Origin: an archaeon
GTDB lineage: Archaea > Nanobdellota > Nanobdellia > SCGC-AAA011-G17 > GW2011-AR17
Assembly: GCA_023245755.1 (NCBI GenBank)
Contig: JAHFJQ010000008.1
Location: forward strand, 1 to 16,106
Direction of reading: 5' to 3'
Length of the DNA: 16,106 nt
Positions 1-7,120 of the stretch are shown here, in pieces; position 1 is the stretch's first letter, and every line of letters starts with the position of its first letter. The position numbers and the translations under genes were made by a program. The notes below the pieces were generated by a model. It did no database searches and was not told the DNA's origin. It was given only the letters and a program-made list of their open reading frames with translations.

Positions 1-4
1 GAAA

Positions 5-18
5 GAAAAAATAAAAAA
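5..18 (-). terminator. T-rich terminator after the AbrB-PhoU gene
   Basis: On the minus strand the gene ending at 24 is followed within 6 nt by two T-runs, seen as A-runs on the plus strand. T-tracts are the usual intrinsic termination signal for archaeal RNA polymerase. No stem-loop precedes it. Confidence 0.5.
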
Positions 19-23
19 TCCTT

Positions 24-935
24 CTAAATATGTTTTGTAAGAAGAGCACCATTTAAATCAAAAATAGTTTCTAAAAGATATCCCTGATAGAGAAGAATAG
101 GAAAATAGGCCCCTCCATCTTTAGTATTTCCCATTTCTATCTTTGTCCGTAGAGCATAAAACTCTTTTCCAAATTTTTCTACACCTTCAATATTAAAATT
201 ATAAAATAAAGTTCTATAGGAAACAAATAAAGTATTCAAATCGGAAAAATGAGACGTAATAGCAGGAGTAGAGGTGATCTTCTTCTCAAATGCAAGTTGT
301 GCAATTTTTTTATAGAGATCCCCAATTCTTTCTAATTGTTCAACAAGGTAATAAACAATATGGGGTTTATCTAACAAAATCTGTTCACCGCTATTAATCA
401 CTCTCCTACAAAAATCAGCAATTCTATTAATCTGGTCATCTTTATCAATAACCGCTTTCAAAAGGGCAGAATCATTCTTTGACAAGGCCTCAACAAGTTC
501 TTGATTCATAGATTCAAGAGAATAAAAGAGCCGTTTAAGATAATTTTCAAAACCCTGTCCAACTTCTTCTGTAATGCTTTCAATAATGACGTAATTCTCT
601 TTTTGCTGAGTAATCACAAAACCAACACAGGTTCTTGCAAGAATTTGTTCAATTTTTTGTAATTGGTCCTTTGTATCATACAAGATTTTTACTCTCGTAT
701 ACCCTGCTTTATAGACAGCACCAACACCTCTGATCATCATACTGTGTAATGCACGAAAATCAACCTCTAACTCCTTTGAAGAAGAAGGATGCTTATCAGT
801 ACGAACAACAACAGAATTTTCTAATTCCTGAAGATGTAACTCATCGCCCTTTTGAATTTGATACTTCTTAATCCATTGAGAAGGTAAAGAAATAACGTGT
901 GTTTTCCCACCCATAAGAATAACATTTCTTTTCAT
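24..935 (-). CDS. AbrB-PhoU phosphate-uptake regulator-like protein
   Basis: This 303-residue protein has two parts. Residues 1-45 form a SpoVT/AbrB-type swapped-hairpin DNA-binding domain, seen in the run VISLPSQWIKKYQIQKGDEL. The rest is helical and of the PhoU type, with repeated hydrophobic heptads and an acidic stretch at about 150-215 (IDKDDQINRIADFCRR, EQLERIGDLYKKIA). Such fusions are common in archaea and are usually annotated as phosphate-uptake regulators. PhoU proteins act with Pst transporters, but no pst gene is visible here, so the phosphate role is by family only. A TATA box 26.5 nt before the ATG predicts a leaderless transcript divergent from the helicase gene. The AbrB domain suggests DNA binding, possibly autoregulation (inference). 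Confidence 0.88.
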   Translation of the reverse strand: MKRNVILMGGKTHVISLPSQWIKKYQIQKGDELHLQELENSVVVRTDKHPSSSKELEVDFRALHSMMIRGVGAVYKAGYTRVKILYDTKDQLQKIEQILARTCVGFVITQQKENYVIIESITEEVGQGFENYLKRLFYSLESMNQELVEALSKNDSALLKAVIDKDDQINRIADFCRRVINSGEQILLDKPHIVYYLVEQLERIGDLYKKIAQLAFEKKITSTPAITSHFSDLNTLFVSYRTLFYNFNIEGVEKFGKEFYALRTKIEMGNTKDGGAYFPILLYQGYLLETIFDLNGALLTKHI

Positions 936-957
936 AAAAGAAGAAAATACTCAAAAC

Positions 958-965
958 TATAAAAA
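958..965 (-). promoter_or_regulatory. TATA box for the AbrB-PhoU gene
   Basis: Minus-strand core TTTTTATA, centred 26.5 nt before the ATG at 935, predicts transcription starting at the start codon. Confidence 0.6.
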
Positions 966-988
966 AGTAACGAAAATACACCCAAACC

Positions 989-996
989 TTAAATAA
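989..996 (+). promoter_or_regulatory. TATA box for the XPD-like helicase
   Basis: Core TTAAATAA, centred 27.5 nt before the ATG at 1020. It lies only about 30 bp from the divergent TATA box, so the two promoters could interfere or be co-regulated. Confidence 0.6.
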
Positions 997-1019
997 GGGA
1001 AACCTTCTGAACAAAACAA

Positions 1020-2897
1020 ATGGACTTTCTTTTCCCACACGCAGAATATAGAAAAATTCAAGGGGCATTCATGAACCAAGTCTATACAACTTTACAAAAT
1101 AAAGGCCAACTTCTTGTGCATGCACCAACGGGGATAGGAAAGACCGCATCAGCACTTTCACCCGCATTGACCTATGTTCTAAAAGAGAATAAAACAAAAA
1201 CCATTTTTTTCCTCACATCAAGGAATACCCAGCACCTTATAGCTATAGAGACCTTAAAAAAAGTAAAACAAAAATTTAGCCTAGATCTTATTGCAGTAGA
1301 TATTATTGGGAAAAGAAATATGTGCAACCAACCGGGAGTGCAAACCTTGCGTTCAGGTGAGTTTATCGAGTTCTGTAAAGATCTCAGAGAAAAAGGGCAG
1401 TGCCAATATTACGATAACATAAAACTGAAAGGAAAAGTTTCCCCAGAGGCAGCAAATGTGATACAAAAACTCAAACAAGAATCTCCTATGCACGTAGAAG
1501 AAATGAATAGTATCAATTTCAATGCAGATCTTTGCAGCTATGAAATTGCTGGCCTTCTTGGAAAAGAAGCACAAGTAGTGATAGGCGATTACAACTACAT
1601 ACTCAACCCCCACATTAGAGATAGTCTTCTCAAAAGAATGAACAAAAGCCTGGGTGATTGTATTGTTATCTTTGATGAAGGACACAACATCCCTGGGCGT
1701 GCAAGAGATTTACTCACAGCAACATTAACAAGTTTTATCATTGAAGCTGCTGCAAAGGAGACGAGATCTATTGGCTATGAAGAAATCAGCAAAGACATCT
1801 TAGAAATCAAAGATGCATTAGAAAGATTAGCAAAAAAGATCCCTTTTGACAAACAAGAAGTCATTCTCAAAAAAGAAGATTTCAGTAAAGAGATCGAAAA
1901 AATTGGAAACTACGAAGAAATCATGGGCAACTGTGTCTTTGTAGCAGATCAAGTATTAGAAACGAAAAAAAGAAGTTTTACACAGTCTATCGCACAGTTT
2001 ATGGAATCCTGGATTGGCCCAGAAGAGGGGTTTGTTCGCATACTTGGACGAGGAACGTCAAAAATGGGAAAAGATGTTATTAATGTCTCCTATCGCTGTC
2101 TTGATCCAGCTATCGGACTCAAAGGGCTCATGCAAGAAGCGCACGCTGTAGTAGTCATGTCAGGAACTTTAACTCCTATAGAAATGTATGCAGATCTACT
2201 AGGAGTAGATCAAAAAAAAGCAATCACTATTGAATATCAAAATCCTTTTCCAAAAGAAAATAGACTAAATATTATCGTTCCAGATACCTCTACCAAATAT
2301 CAATCTCGTACAGCCATGATGTGGGAAAGCATTGCAAAAAAATGTGCTGACATTACCACAAATATTCCTGGAAATTCCATTGTATTTTTTCCAAGCTATG
2401 CTATTTTAGAAAATGTCTATGATTTTCTTCGTGAGAAATCAACGAAAACGATCTTTATTGAAGATGCAGAATTAAGTAAGGAGCAACGTGGTGACCTCTT
2501 AGAGCGCTTCAAAGACTATAAAGCTACAGGAGCCATTCTTCTTGCTGTTGCAGGAGGAAGTTTTGCAGAGGGAGTCGATCTTCCTGGAGATCTTCTAAAG
2601 GGAGTGATTGTTGTAGGGCTTCCCTTAGCACGGCCTGATTTAGAGACACAAGAACTCATTAATTACTACGATCGCCGTTTTAGCAAAGGGTGGGACTATG
2701 GATATACTATTCCTGCAATCATTAAGACACTGCAAAGTGCAGGAAGATGCATACGAAGTGAAACAGATCGAGGTGTTGTTATTTTTATGGATGAAAGATA
2801 TGTTTGGCAAAATTACAAGAAGTGTTTCTCACCGGATATGCACATGAAGATAGAAAAGGATCCATTACCCCTTATGAAAGAATTCTTTAGAAACTAA
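1020..2897 (+). CDS. XPD/Rad3-like iron-sulfur DNA helicase
   Basis: A 625-residue superfamily 2 helicase of the XPD/Rad3/DinG group, an ATP-dependent 5'-3' DNA unwinding enzyme tied to repair. Visible motifs are Walker A APTGIGKT (35-42), the DEAH-type box DEGH (219-222), a late SGTL segment, and motif VI QSAGRCIR (572-579) with its arginine finger. Four cysteines at 102, 119, 128 and 172 sit between motifs I and II with the spacing expected for the 4Fe-4S cluster of XPD. Length is close to archaeal XPD (about 550-650). It could instead be a DinG-like paralogue, but the cluster layout fits XPD. The ATG lies where the TATA box predicts a leaderless start. Its stop is 2 nt from the convergent gene's stop. 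Confidence 0.93.
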   Translation: MDFLFPHAEYRKIQGAFMNQVYTTLQNKGQLLVHAPTGIGKTASALSPALTYVLKENKTKTIFFLTSRNTQHLIAIETLKKVKQKFSLDLIAVDIIGKRNMCNQPGVQTLRSGEFIEFCKDLREKGQCQYYDNIKLKGKVSPEAANVIQKLKQESPMHVEEMNSINFNADLCSYEIAGLLGKEAQVVIGDYNYILNPHIRDSLLKRMNKSLGDCIVIFDEGHNIPGRARDLLTATLTSFIIEAAAKETRSIGYEEISKDILEIKDALERLAKKIPFDKQEVILKKEDFSKEIEKIGNYEEIMGNCVFVADQVLETKKRSFTQSIAQFMESWIGPEEGFVRILGRGTSKMGKDVINVSYRCLDPAIGLKGLMQEAHAVVVMSGTLTPIEMYADLLGVDQKKAITIEYQNPFPKENRLNIIVPDTSTKYQSRTAMMWESIAKKCADITTNIPGNSIVFFPSYAILENVYDFLREKSTKTIFIEDAELSKEQRGDLLERFKDYKATGAILLAVAGGSFAEGVDLPGDLLKGVIVVGLPLARPDLETQELINYYDRRFSKGWDYGYTIPAIIKTLQSAGRCIRSETDRGVVIFMDERYVWQNYKKCFSPDMHMKIEKDPLPLMKEFFRN

Positions 2898-2899
2898 TT

Positions 2900-3241
2900 C
2901 TATAATTTCTGCACAAGGCCCTGAGCATGAGTTTTATAGGGATTATGGATAGCAGCTCGATTCCAATGAGGGCTCGTACTTATAGGCCCGCCAGTTTGAG
3001 GATCAACAAGAAAGTGAGCATCTTCACCAACAAGAAAATCATCAAATACCCAACTATTTCCATAGATATCTCGTATGAATCCAGAACCACCATTACCATC
3101 AGAAGCAGTTCTTTCCTCTAAACCGCCCTCATGATAACAGGAATCTCTAAAATGGTGATCAGAACAAAGAGGACCATAGGGATCTTGGCCATAGGTTCGT
3201 CTAGATTTCTCAACTGTTCTCATTTGACCAAGTGTAAGCAT
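2900..3241 (-). CDS. Unrecognised 113-residue protein
   Basis: I do not recognise this protein. The longest reading frame starts at 3325, but a TATA box centred 27.5 nt before the internal ATG at 3241 indicates a leaderless start there. The longer version would also overlap the start of the divergent gene at 3320. The shortened 113-residue product is soluble, Gly/Asp/His-rich and lacks membrane segments. Its second half has DIYGNSWVFDDFLVGEDAHF followed by a Pro/Gly/His-rich part ending in HNPYKTHAQG. Two Cys and several His near the front (CSDHHFRDSCYH) could bind a metal, which is speculative. It converges on the helicase. Confidence 0.6.
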   Translation of the reverse strand: MLTLGQMRTVEKSRRTYGQDPYGPLCSDHHFRDSCYHEGGLEERTASDGNGGSGFIRDIYGNSWVFDDFLVGEDAHFLVDPQTGGPISTSPHWNRAAIHNPYKTHAQGLVQKL

Positions 3242-3264
3242 ACTCTCAAAGAATGGATTTCTTT

Positions 3265-3272
3265 TATTTAAA
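3265..3272 (-). promoter_or_regulatory. TATA box that sets the start of the 113-residue gene
   Basis: Minus-strand core within TCTTTAAATAAAAG, centred about 27 nt before the ATG at 3241. It lies inside the longer open frame from 3325, which argues that the N-terminal 28 codons are not translated. Confidence 0.55.
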
Positions 3273-3290
3273 GATTTGCTTATAGCAAGC

Positions 3291-3298
3291 TTTATTAA
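3291..3298 (+). promoter_or_regulatory. TATA box for the HTH-PIN pair
   Basis: Core TTTATTAA, centred 25.5 nt before the ATG at 3320. It is back-to-back with the minus-strand TATA box at 3265-3272. Confidence 0.5.
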
Positions 3299-3319
3299 AA
3301 CTCTAAGCGTAAGGAAACT

Positions 3320-3889
3320 ATGCAAAAAGAGGTAAAAAAAGATATCCTCATCGTATTAAAAAGAGTCCAGCCCCTTCTTCAAAAACAAGATATTGGCAAA
3401 TTAAAATCCTTAAGTAACTTAACAATACATAATGCAGGTATTTTTCAGGAGCCAGATTCTATTTCCTTATCAGTTATAGTTTTTTCATTATCAAAAATAT
3501 TGAATAGACCTAGATTAACAGAAAATCCTGCAACAAATAGATTTAAAGAGGAAATCAGCGCAGAATTACTCATTGCAAAGAACGCATTAGAAGGAAACAA
3601 CGAAAAAGAATATCACAATGCAATTCGAAGAATCATTCAAAAGATTTCTGGCTTTGAAAAAAAGTTTGGTATGTACGTTACCGAAGTTCTTCAGCATGCT
3701 AAGATTAAACGTGGAGGACGTATGTACGAACACGGGTTCTCTACGGGAAGAGCAGCACAAATACTAGGAATCTCTTCTTGGGAATTAATGAGTTATTTGG
3801 GAGAAACAAAAATAAATAACATTAGAAAAGGAACAAGTGTTTCTACAAAAGATCGTTTACAACTAGCAAGGAGTTTATTCTCAGTATGA
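3320..3889 (+). CDS. Antitoxin-like partner of the PIN protein, C-terminal HTH
   Basis: A 189-residue protein. Residues 1-125 are mostly helical with no recognised family. Residues 139-163 (GFSTGRAAQILGISSWELMS) resemble the UPF0175/VapB-like helix-turn-helix with its typical STGRAA...LGIS.WE pattern. Its stop overlaps the start of the PIN gene in ATGA, so the two are translationally coupled. This is the usual layout of a type II antitoxin-toxin pair. By analogy it would bind the PIN protein and repress the promoter. It is much longer than most VapB-type antitoxins (70-100 residues), and the extra N-terminal helical region is unexplained. An ordinary HTH partner of a housekeeping PIN nuclease is the alternative. 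Confidence 0.7.
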   Translation: MQKEVKKDILIVLKRVQPLLQKQDIGKLKSLSNLTIHNAGIFQEPDSISLSVIVFSLSKILNRPRLTENPATNRFKEEISAELLIAKNALEGNNEKEYHNAIRRIIQKISGFEKKFGMYVTEVLQHAKIKRGGRMYEHGFSTGRAAQILGISSWELMSYLGETKINNIRKGTSVSTKDRLQLARSLFSV

Positions 3890-4632
3890 AAGCAATTATT
3901 TTTGATTCAAGTACAATTATTAACCTTGCCATGAATAATCTTCTTTGGATTCTTCAACCATTAAAAGAAAAATATGGCGGAGAATTTTACATTACGCAAA
4001 GCATTAAACGTGAAGTAATCGACACACCTTTTCACATTAAAAGATTCAAACTAGAATCTATTCAAATTAGCAATATACTCAACAAAGGAATAATAAAAGT
4101 ATACACAGAACAAGATCTCAGCACAGAAACAAAAGCACTTAATGAAATATCAAATAAGATTTTCTTTAATAAAGATTTTCTCAAAATTATTGATGAAGGA
4201 GAACTAAGCGCTCTTGTACTTGCAAAAAAGATAAACGCACAAGCACTCGCAATTGATGAAAGGACTACACGTTTACTTATAGAATCTCCAACAACACTAA
4301 ACAATATACTTAAGAGCAGGTTTAAATCAGAAATCAAAGTGAATCAAAAAAATTTAAAAGAATTTAAGAGAATAACCGGAAAAATTCCTATTATTCGTTC
4401 AGTAGAAATGGGAATGATCGCATATGAAATAGGAATCCTTGATGAGTATCTCCCTAAAAAGGATCCTCAAACCAGAAAAGATCTTTTAGATGCACTTCTT
4501 TGGAGCATGCGTTTCAAAGGCTGTGCAGTTTCAGAAAAAGAAATGCAGGAAATTCTTCAACAAGAAATGAGAGAAATTTCATCCCCAAAGAGAGATAAAA
4601 AAGAAAAACAAACCATACGTACAAAGCAGTGA
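3886..4632 (+). CDS. PIN-domain ribonuclease with a long C-terminal extension
   Basis: A 248-residue protein whose first ~130 residues form a PIN nuclease domain: FDSSTII with Asp7, ITQSIKREV with Glu43, the DEGELSALVLA helix with Asp103/Glu106, and AIDERTTRLL with Asp124. These are the acidic residues expected to hold metal in PIN RNases, whose VapC members cut tRNA or rRNA. Toxin PIN proteins are usually 120-150 residues. Here a further ~115 residues follow (IIRSVEMGMIAYEIGILDEY, DLLDALLWSMRFKGCAVS) with a Lys-rich tail. It overlaps the upstream HTH gene by 4 nt and is likely co-transcribed with it. A toxin is plausible, but a housekeeping RNA-processing nuclease with a regulator fits equally well. 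Confidence 0.8.
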   Translation: MKAIIFDSSTIINLAMNNLLWILQPLKEKYGGEFYITQSIKREVIDTPFHIKRFKLESIQISNILNKGIIKVYTEQDLSTETKALNEISNKIFFNKDFLKIIDEGELSALVLAKKINAQALAIDERTTRLLIESPTTLNNILKSRFKSEIKVNQKNLKEFKRITGKIPIIRSVEMGMIAYEIGILDEYLPKKDPQTRKDLLDALLWSMRFKGCAVSEKEMQEILQQEMREISSPKRDKKEKQTIRTKQ

Positions 4633-4659
4633 TTATTTTTCTCACAAGTAACCATAAGA

Positions 4660-4667
4660 TTTATAAG
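4660..4667 (+). promoter_or_regulatory. TATA box for the surface-protein gene
   Basis: Core TTTATAAG, predicting transcription near 4690. This is about 27 nt before the ATG at 4717, so this message should carry a real leader, unlike its neighbours. Confidence 0.6.
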
Positions 4668-4701
4668 AGTAGCTTCTTGTGCCATAGAAAACAAAATATC
4701 T

Positions 4702-4707
4702 AGGGGG
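4702..4707 (+). promoter_or_regulatory. Purine-rich ribosome binding site (AGGGGG)
   Basis: AGGGGG lies 9 nt before the ATG at 4717, inside a predicted ~27-nt leader. It is the clearest Shine-Dalgarno-like element in the window and belongs to the gene whose TATA box lies farthest from its ATG, about 53 nt. Confidence 0.5.
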
Positions 4708-4716
4708 AACCTAAAA

Positions 4717-6054
4717 ATGAACAAAAATCTAAAAGTACTAAGTATAATAACAGTACTCCTTGTTGGACTTCTAGGTCTATCTGCTCTTGCTAGTGCAGAC
4801 AGTGATCTATATGATATTACACAAGTAAAAGTAAATGGTATTACTATGTCTAGTAGTACAGTGAGCGATGTTGAATTAGACGATTCTACAGAAGTAGAAG
4901 TATATATTGATGGAACGGGAAATTCTTCAACATGCCCAAGTGGAAATGTTGATGACTGTGACACAGATGTACGAGTAAAAGTTTGGATTGGCGGATATGA
5001 ATATGATGACATTGAAGCAACATCCAGTGAATTTACTGTTGAACCTGGTGTAAGTTATAAAAAGACATTAACATTAGACATTCCTAGTGATTTGGACGTA
5101 TCAGACAGTAATGATTACACCTTATACGTTGAAGTATATGATAGTGATGATAGTGAAAGAGAGTCATATAGCCTCTTCGCAGAAAGAACAAACCATTATC
5201 TTAACATTGTAGATGTACTTTACGACAGCTCTATTGATGCTGGAGAAACAAGTTCTGTTGAAGTACGAGTAGAAAACCTTGGAGACTCTAAAGAAGAAGA
5301 CATCAAAGTTGAAGCTTCACTTGGGGACCTTGATTCTACTGCAGAATATATTAACGAACTTGCTGCATACGAAGAAGACAATGAAGATGAAGAATCTTCA
5401 GATTCCGTTATGCTTCAACTAAGTGTACCGCAAGGAACAGAGTCTGGATACTATGATCTTACTATAAAAGTAAGTTACAACCGTGGTCACGATGATGTAG
5501 AAGAAACCTACAAAGTATGGGTAAACGGTGAAGAAAGTGGTTCTAGTTCTTCTTCTGAAAGTAGCAGTAGTGATGAAGCAAAAACAACAATTAGTTTAAG
5601 CTCCACATCTATAGATGGTACGGAAGGAAAAGACTCTACATTCACTTTAACATTTACAAACACAGGGACGGAAAGCCAAACATATACTGTAACAGTAAAT
5701 GGAGAAGATCAATGGGCTTCTAGCGATGTTTCCCCAAGTTCTGTCATTGTTGGAGCAGGAGAATCTCAAGAAGTAACAGTAACCATGAGTCCAAAAGAAG
5801 CAAGTGAAGGAAATCAAGACTTCAGCATACAAATCCTTGACACAGACGGAAATCTGGTAAAAGATATTAGTATGACGATGTCTGTAGACAAAGACTCAAG
5901 CTTCTTTGGAAACACAGGTTCTGCATTGAAAGTAGGCTTTATCATCTTAATCGTCTTAATTATCATTATCGGATTGATCGTTGCTTTCCGAAAATTAAAA
6001 GATGATGATGACGAAGACCCTTTAGAGCCTAAAGACGGAAAAACCTATTATTAA
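4717..6054 (+). CDS. Surface-anchored protein with signal peptide, CARDB/NEW3-like domains and C-terminal TM
   Basis: A 445-residue exported protein. Residues 1-27 are a Sec signal peptide (Lys-rich start, hydrophobic core, ending ALASA). An acidic beta-rich region at 30-155 contains Cys73 and Cys81, a possible disulfide. A CARDB-like segment follows at about 160-270 (VEVRVENLGDSKEEDIKVE), then a Ser-rich linker (275-286) and a NEW3-like beta domain at 290-390 (FTLTFTNTGTESQTYTVTV). A single membrane helix (405-424) is followed by a short acidic tail. The order resembles COG1361-type archaeal S-layer or cell-surface proteins, so a structural or adhesive envelope role is likely. The sequence is rich in Asp, Ser, Thr and Val. 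Its own TATA box, leader and strong ribosome site suggest high expression. Confidence 0.85.
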   Translation: MNKNLKVLSIITVLLVGLLGLSALASADSDLYDITQVKVNGITMSSSTVSDVELDDSTEVEVYIDGTGNSSTCPSGNVDDCDTDVRVKVWIGGYEYDDIEATSSEFTVEPGVSYKKTLTLDIPSDLDVSDSNDYTLYVEVYDSDDSERESYSLFAERTNHYLNIVDVLYDSSIDAGETSSVEVRVENLGDSKEEDIKVEASLGDLDSTAEYINELAAYEEDNEDEESSDSVMLQLSVPQGTESGYYDLTIKVSYNRGHDDVEETYKVWVNGEESGSSSSSESSSSDEAKTTISLSSTSIDGTEGKDSTFTLTFTNTGTESQTYTVTVNGEDQWASSDVSPSSVIVGAGESQEVTVTMSPKEASEGNQDFSIQILDTDGNLVKDISMTMSVDKDSSFFGNTGSALKVGFIILIVLIIIIGLIVAFRKLKDDDDEDPLEPKDGKTYY

Positions 6055-6076
6055 TTTTTTTATTTTATTCTTTTCT
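6055..6076 (+). terminator. T-rich terminator after the surface-protein gene
   Basis: T-dominated tract immediately following the stop codon, typical of archaeal intrinsic termination. It separates this gene from the next promoter. Confidence 0.55.
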
Positions 6077-6110
6077 TAGTATTTGAAAGCCCTAAAAAAC
6101 AAAGGAAAGT

Positions 6111-6118
6111 TTTATATA
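6111..6118 (+). promoter_or_regulatory. TATA box for the 205-residue gene
   Basis: Core TTTATATA, centred 26.5 nt before the ATG at 6141. This is one of the best TATA matches in the window and implies a leaderless message. Confidence 0.65.
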
Positions 6119-6140
6119 AGGCAAGGAGAGCCCCAAATAC

Positions 6141-6758
6141 ATGGAAGTTGACAAAGTGCCAAGTTATCTTAACGGTTTAACAGTAAACGTACCGAGGTAT
6201 ATTCCTACTTTTCCACAAGCCTGCCAAGCACAATTAGATGATTCAGCACTTTTTGATCAATGTATTTTTACAAGAACCTTCGTTGCTTTTGGTCCAGAAA
6301 GAAATAAATTTAGACTTTACACTTTGGAAGATGTAGCATTACTTAGGCAAATGCCTATCGTAGATGGTTTTCCAACGATTCCAGAAGCAACATATGCAAG
6401 CATCCCTCTTTCTCAAGAATTTACCTTAGATGAAAGAGGTATATTAGATATCCAAGCTTCTTTTGATGGTGCAAGCCATGGTTTTTTAACAAGACTACTT
6501 CCAGGAAATGCAGGACTAAGAAGCCGTGTAGAATATTTAGAGAGAAAATTTTCTGTAGAGAAAAGAGGACCAGATCAAAAACTTCCAATAGCTTGGATAC
6601 AAAGACTAGGACCAGCTACAACACCTTATCTTGCACCTCTACGTGTAGGAACAAAAGACTACTACATTGCAGTAGGGGAAGATAGAATAACTGGAAGAAT
6701 AGAGGACGAGCAATTCAGTTTCTTACCCTTAACTAGAGAACCAAAGAAGCCCTACTAA
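6141..6758 (+). CDS. Unrecognised 205-residue protein
   Basis: I do not recognise a family. The product is soluble, with no signal peptide or membrane helix, is proline-rich, and has short beta-like segments with conserved-looking aromatic and acidic patches (DQCIFTRTFVAFG, LYTLEDVALL, YYIAVGEDRITG). It contains two Cys (28 and 41). The good TATA box and clean single frame support a real gene. It is followed after 49 nt by another unrecognised gene with no clear promoter, so the two may be co-transcribed. Confidence 0.7.
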   Translation: MEVDKVPSYLNGLTVNVPRYIPTFPQACQAQLDDSALFDQCIFTRTFVAFGPERNKFRLYTLEDVALLRQMPIVDGFPTIPEATYASIPLSQEFTLDERGILDIQASFDGASHGFLTRLLPGNAGLRSRVEYLERKFSVEKRGPDQKLPIAWIQRLGPATTPYLAPLRVGTKDYYIAVGEDRITGRIEDEQFSFLPLTREPKKPY

Positions 6759-6807
6759 AGAAAGAACATGCACAAATTCTTTCAATAATATCTAACAATA
6801 TCTTTCT

Positions 6808-7098
6808 ATGAAGTACCAAAGTATTGAAGGTGTAATCTATCATCTAGAAGAATTCTCTGCTGAAGAAAGGCAACTCTTTGATGCTATGTATCAAGCTGCA
6901 CAAGAAGCAGGTAATTGGGTAAGCTTTGTGGATGGGTGGCAATATCAAGTAACAAACCTAGTCCTCAAGTTAAGAGGATCATACGACCCAAATCATAGAA
7001 TGGTAGATATAAAACGGGACCTTATGGTAAGGATAGGTGTAAGAACTGCAGAAATGAAACAACCAGAAATTCCTTATCCAGACCCTATCTTAGAATAG
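6808..7098 (+). CDS. Unrecognised 96-residue protein
   Basis: A small acidic, mostly helical soluble protein without recognisable motifs (e.g. FSAEERQLFDAMYQAAQEAG). No good TATA box lies at the expected distance; 6778-6792 is only AT-rich. No ribosome site is visible. Readthrough from the gene ending at 6758 is likely. It converges on kae1, whose stop lies 22 nt away. Confidence 0.6.
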   Translation: MKYQSIEGVIYHLEEFSAEERQLFDAMYQAAQEAGNWVSFVDGWQYQVTNLVLKLRGSYDPNHRMVDIKRDLMVRIGVRTAEMKQPEIPYPDPILE

Positions 7099-7120
7099 AC
7101 ACTGCTTAAACAAAGAAGAA

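Noticed and set aside
3242..3325. N-terminal 28 codons of the 141-residue frame
   Set aside because: A TATA box lies within this segment at the right distance for the internal ATG, and the segment overlaps the divergent gene's promoter and start.
4557..5012. Minus-strand 151-codon frame across the start of the surface-protein gene
   Set aside because: Ser/Thr-rich antisense shadow of the surface-protein gene, which has a signal peptide, promoter and ribosome site.
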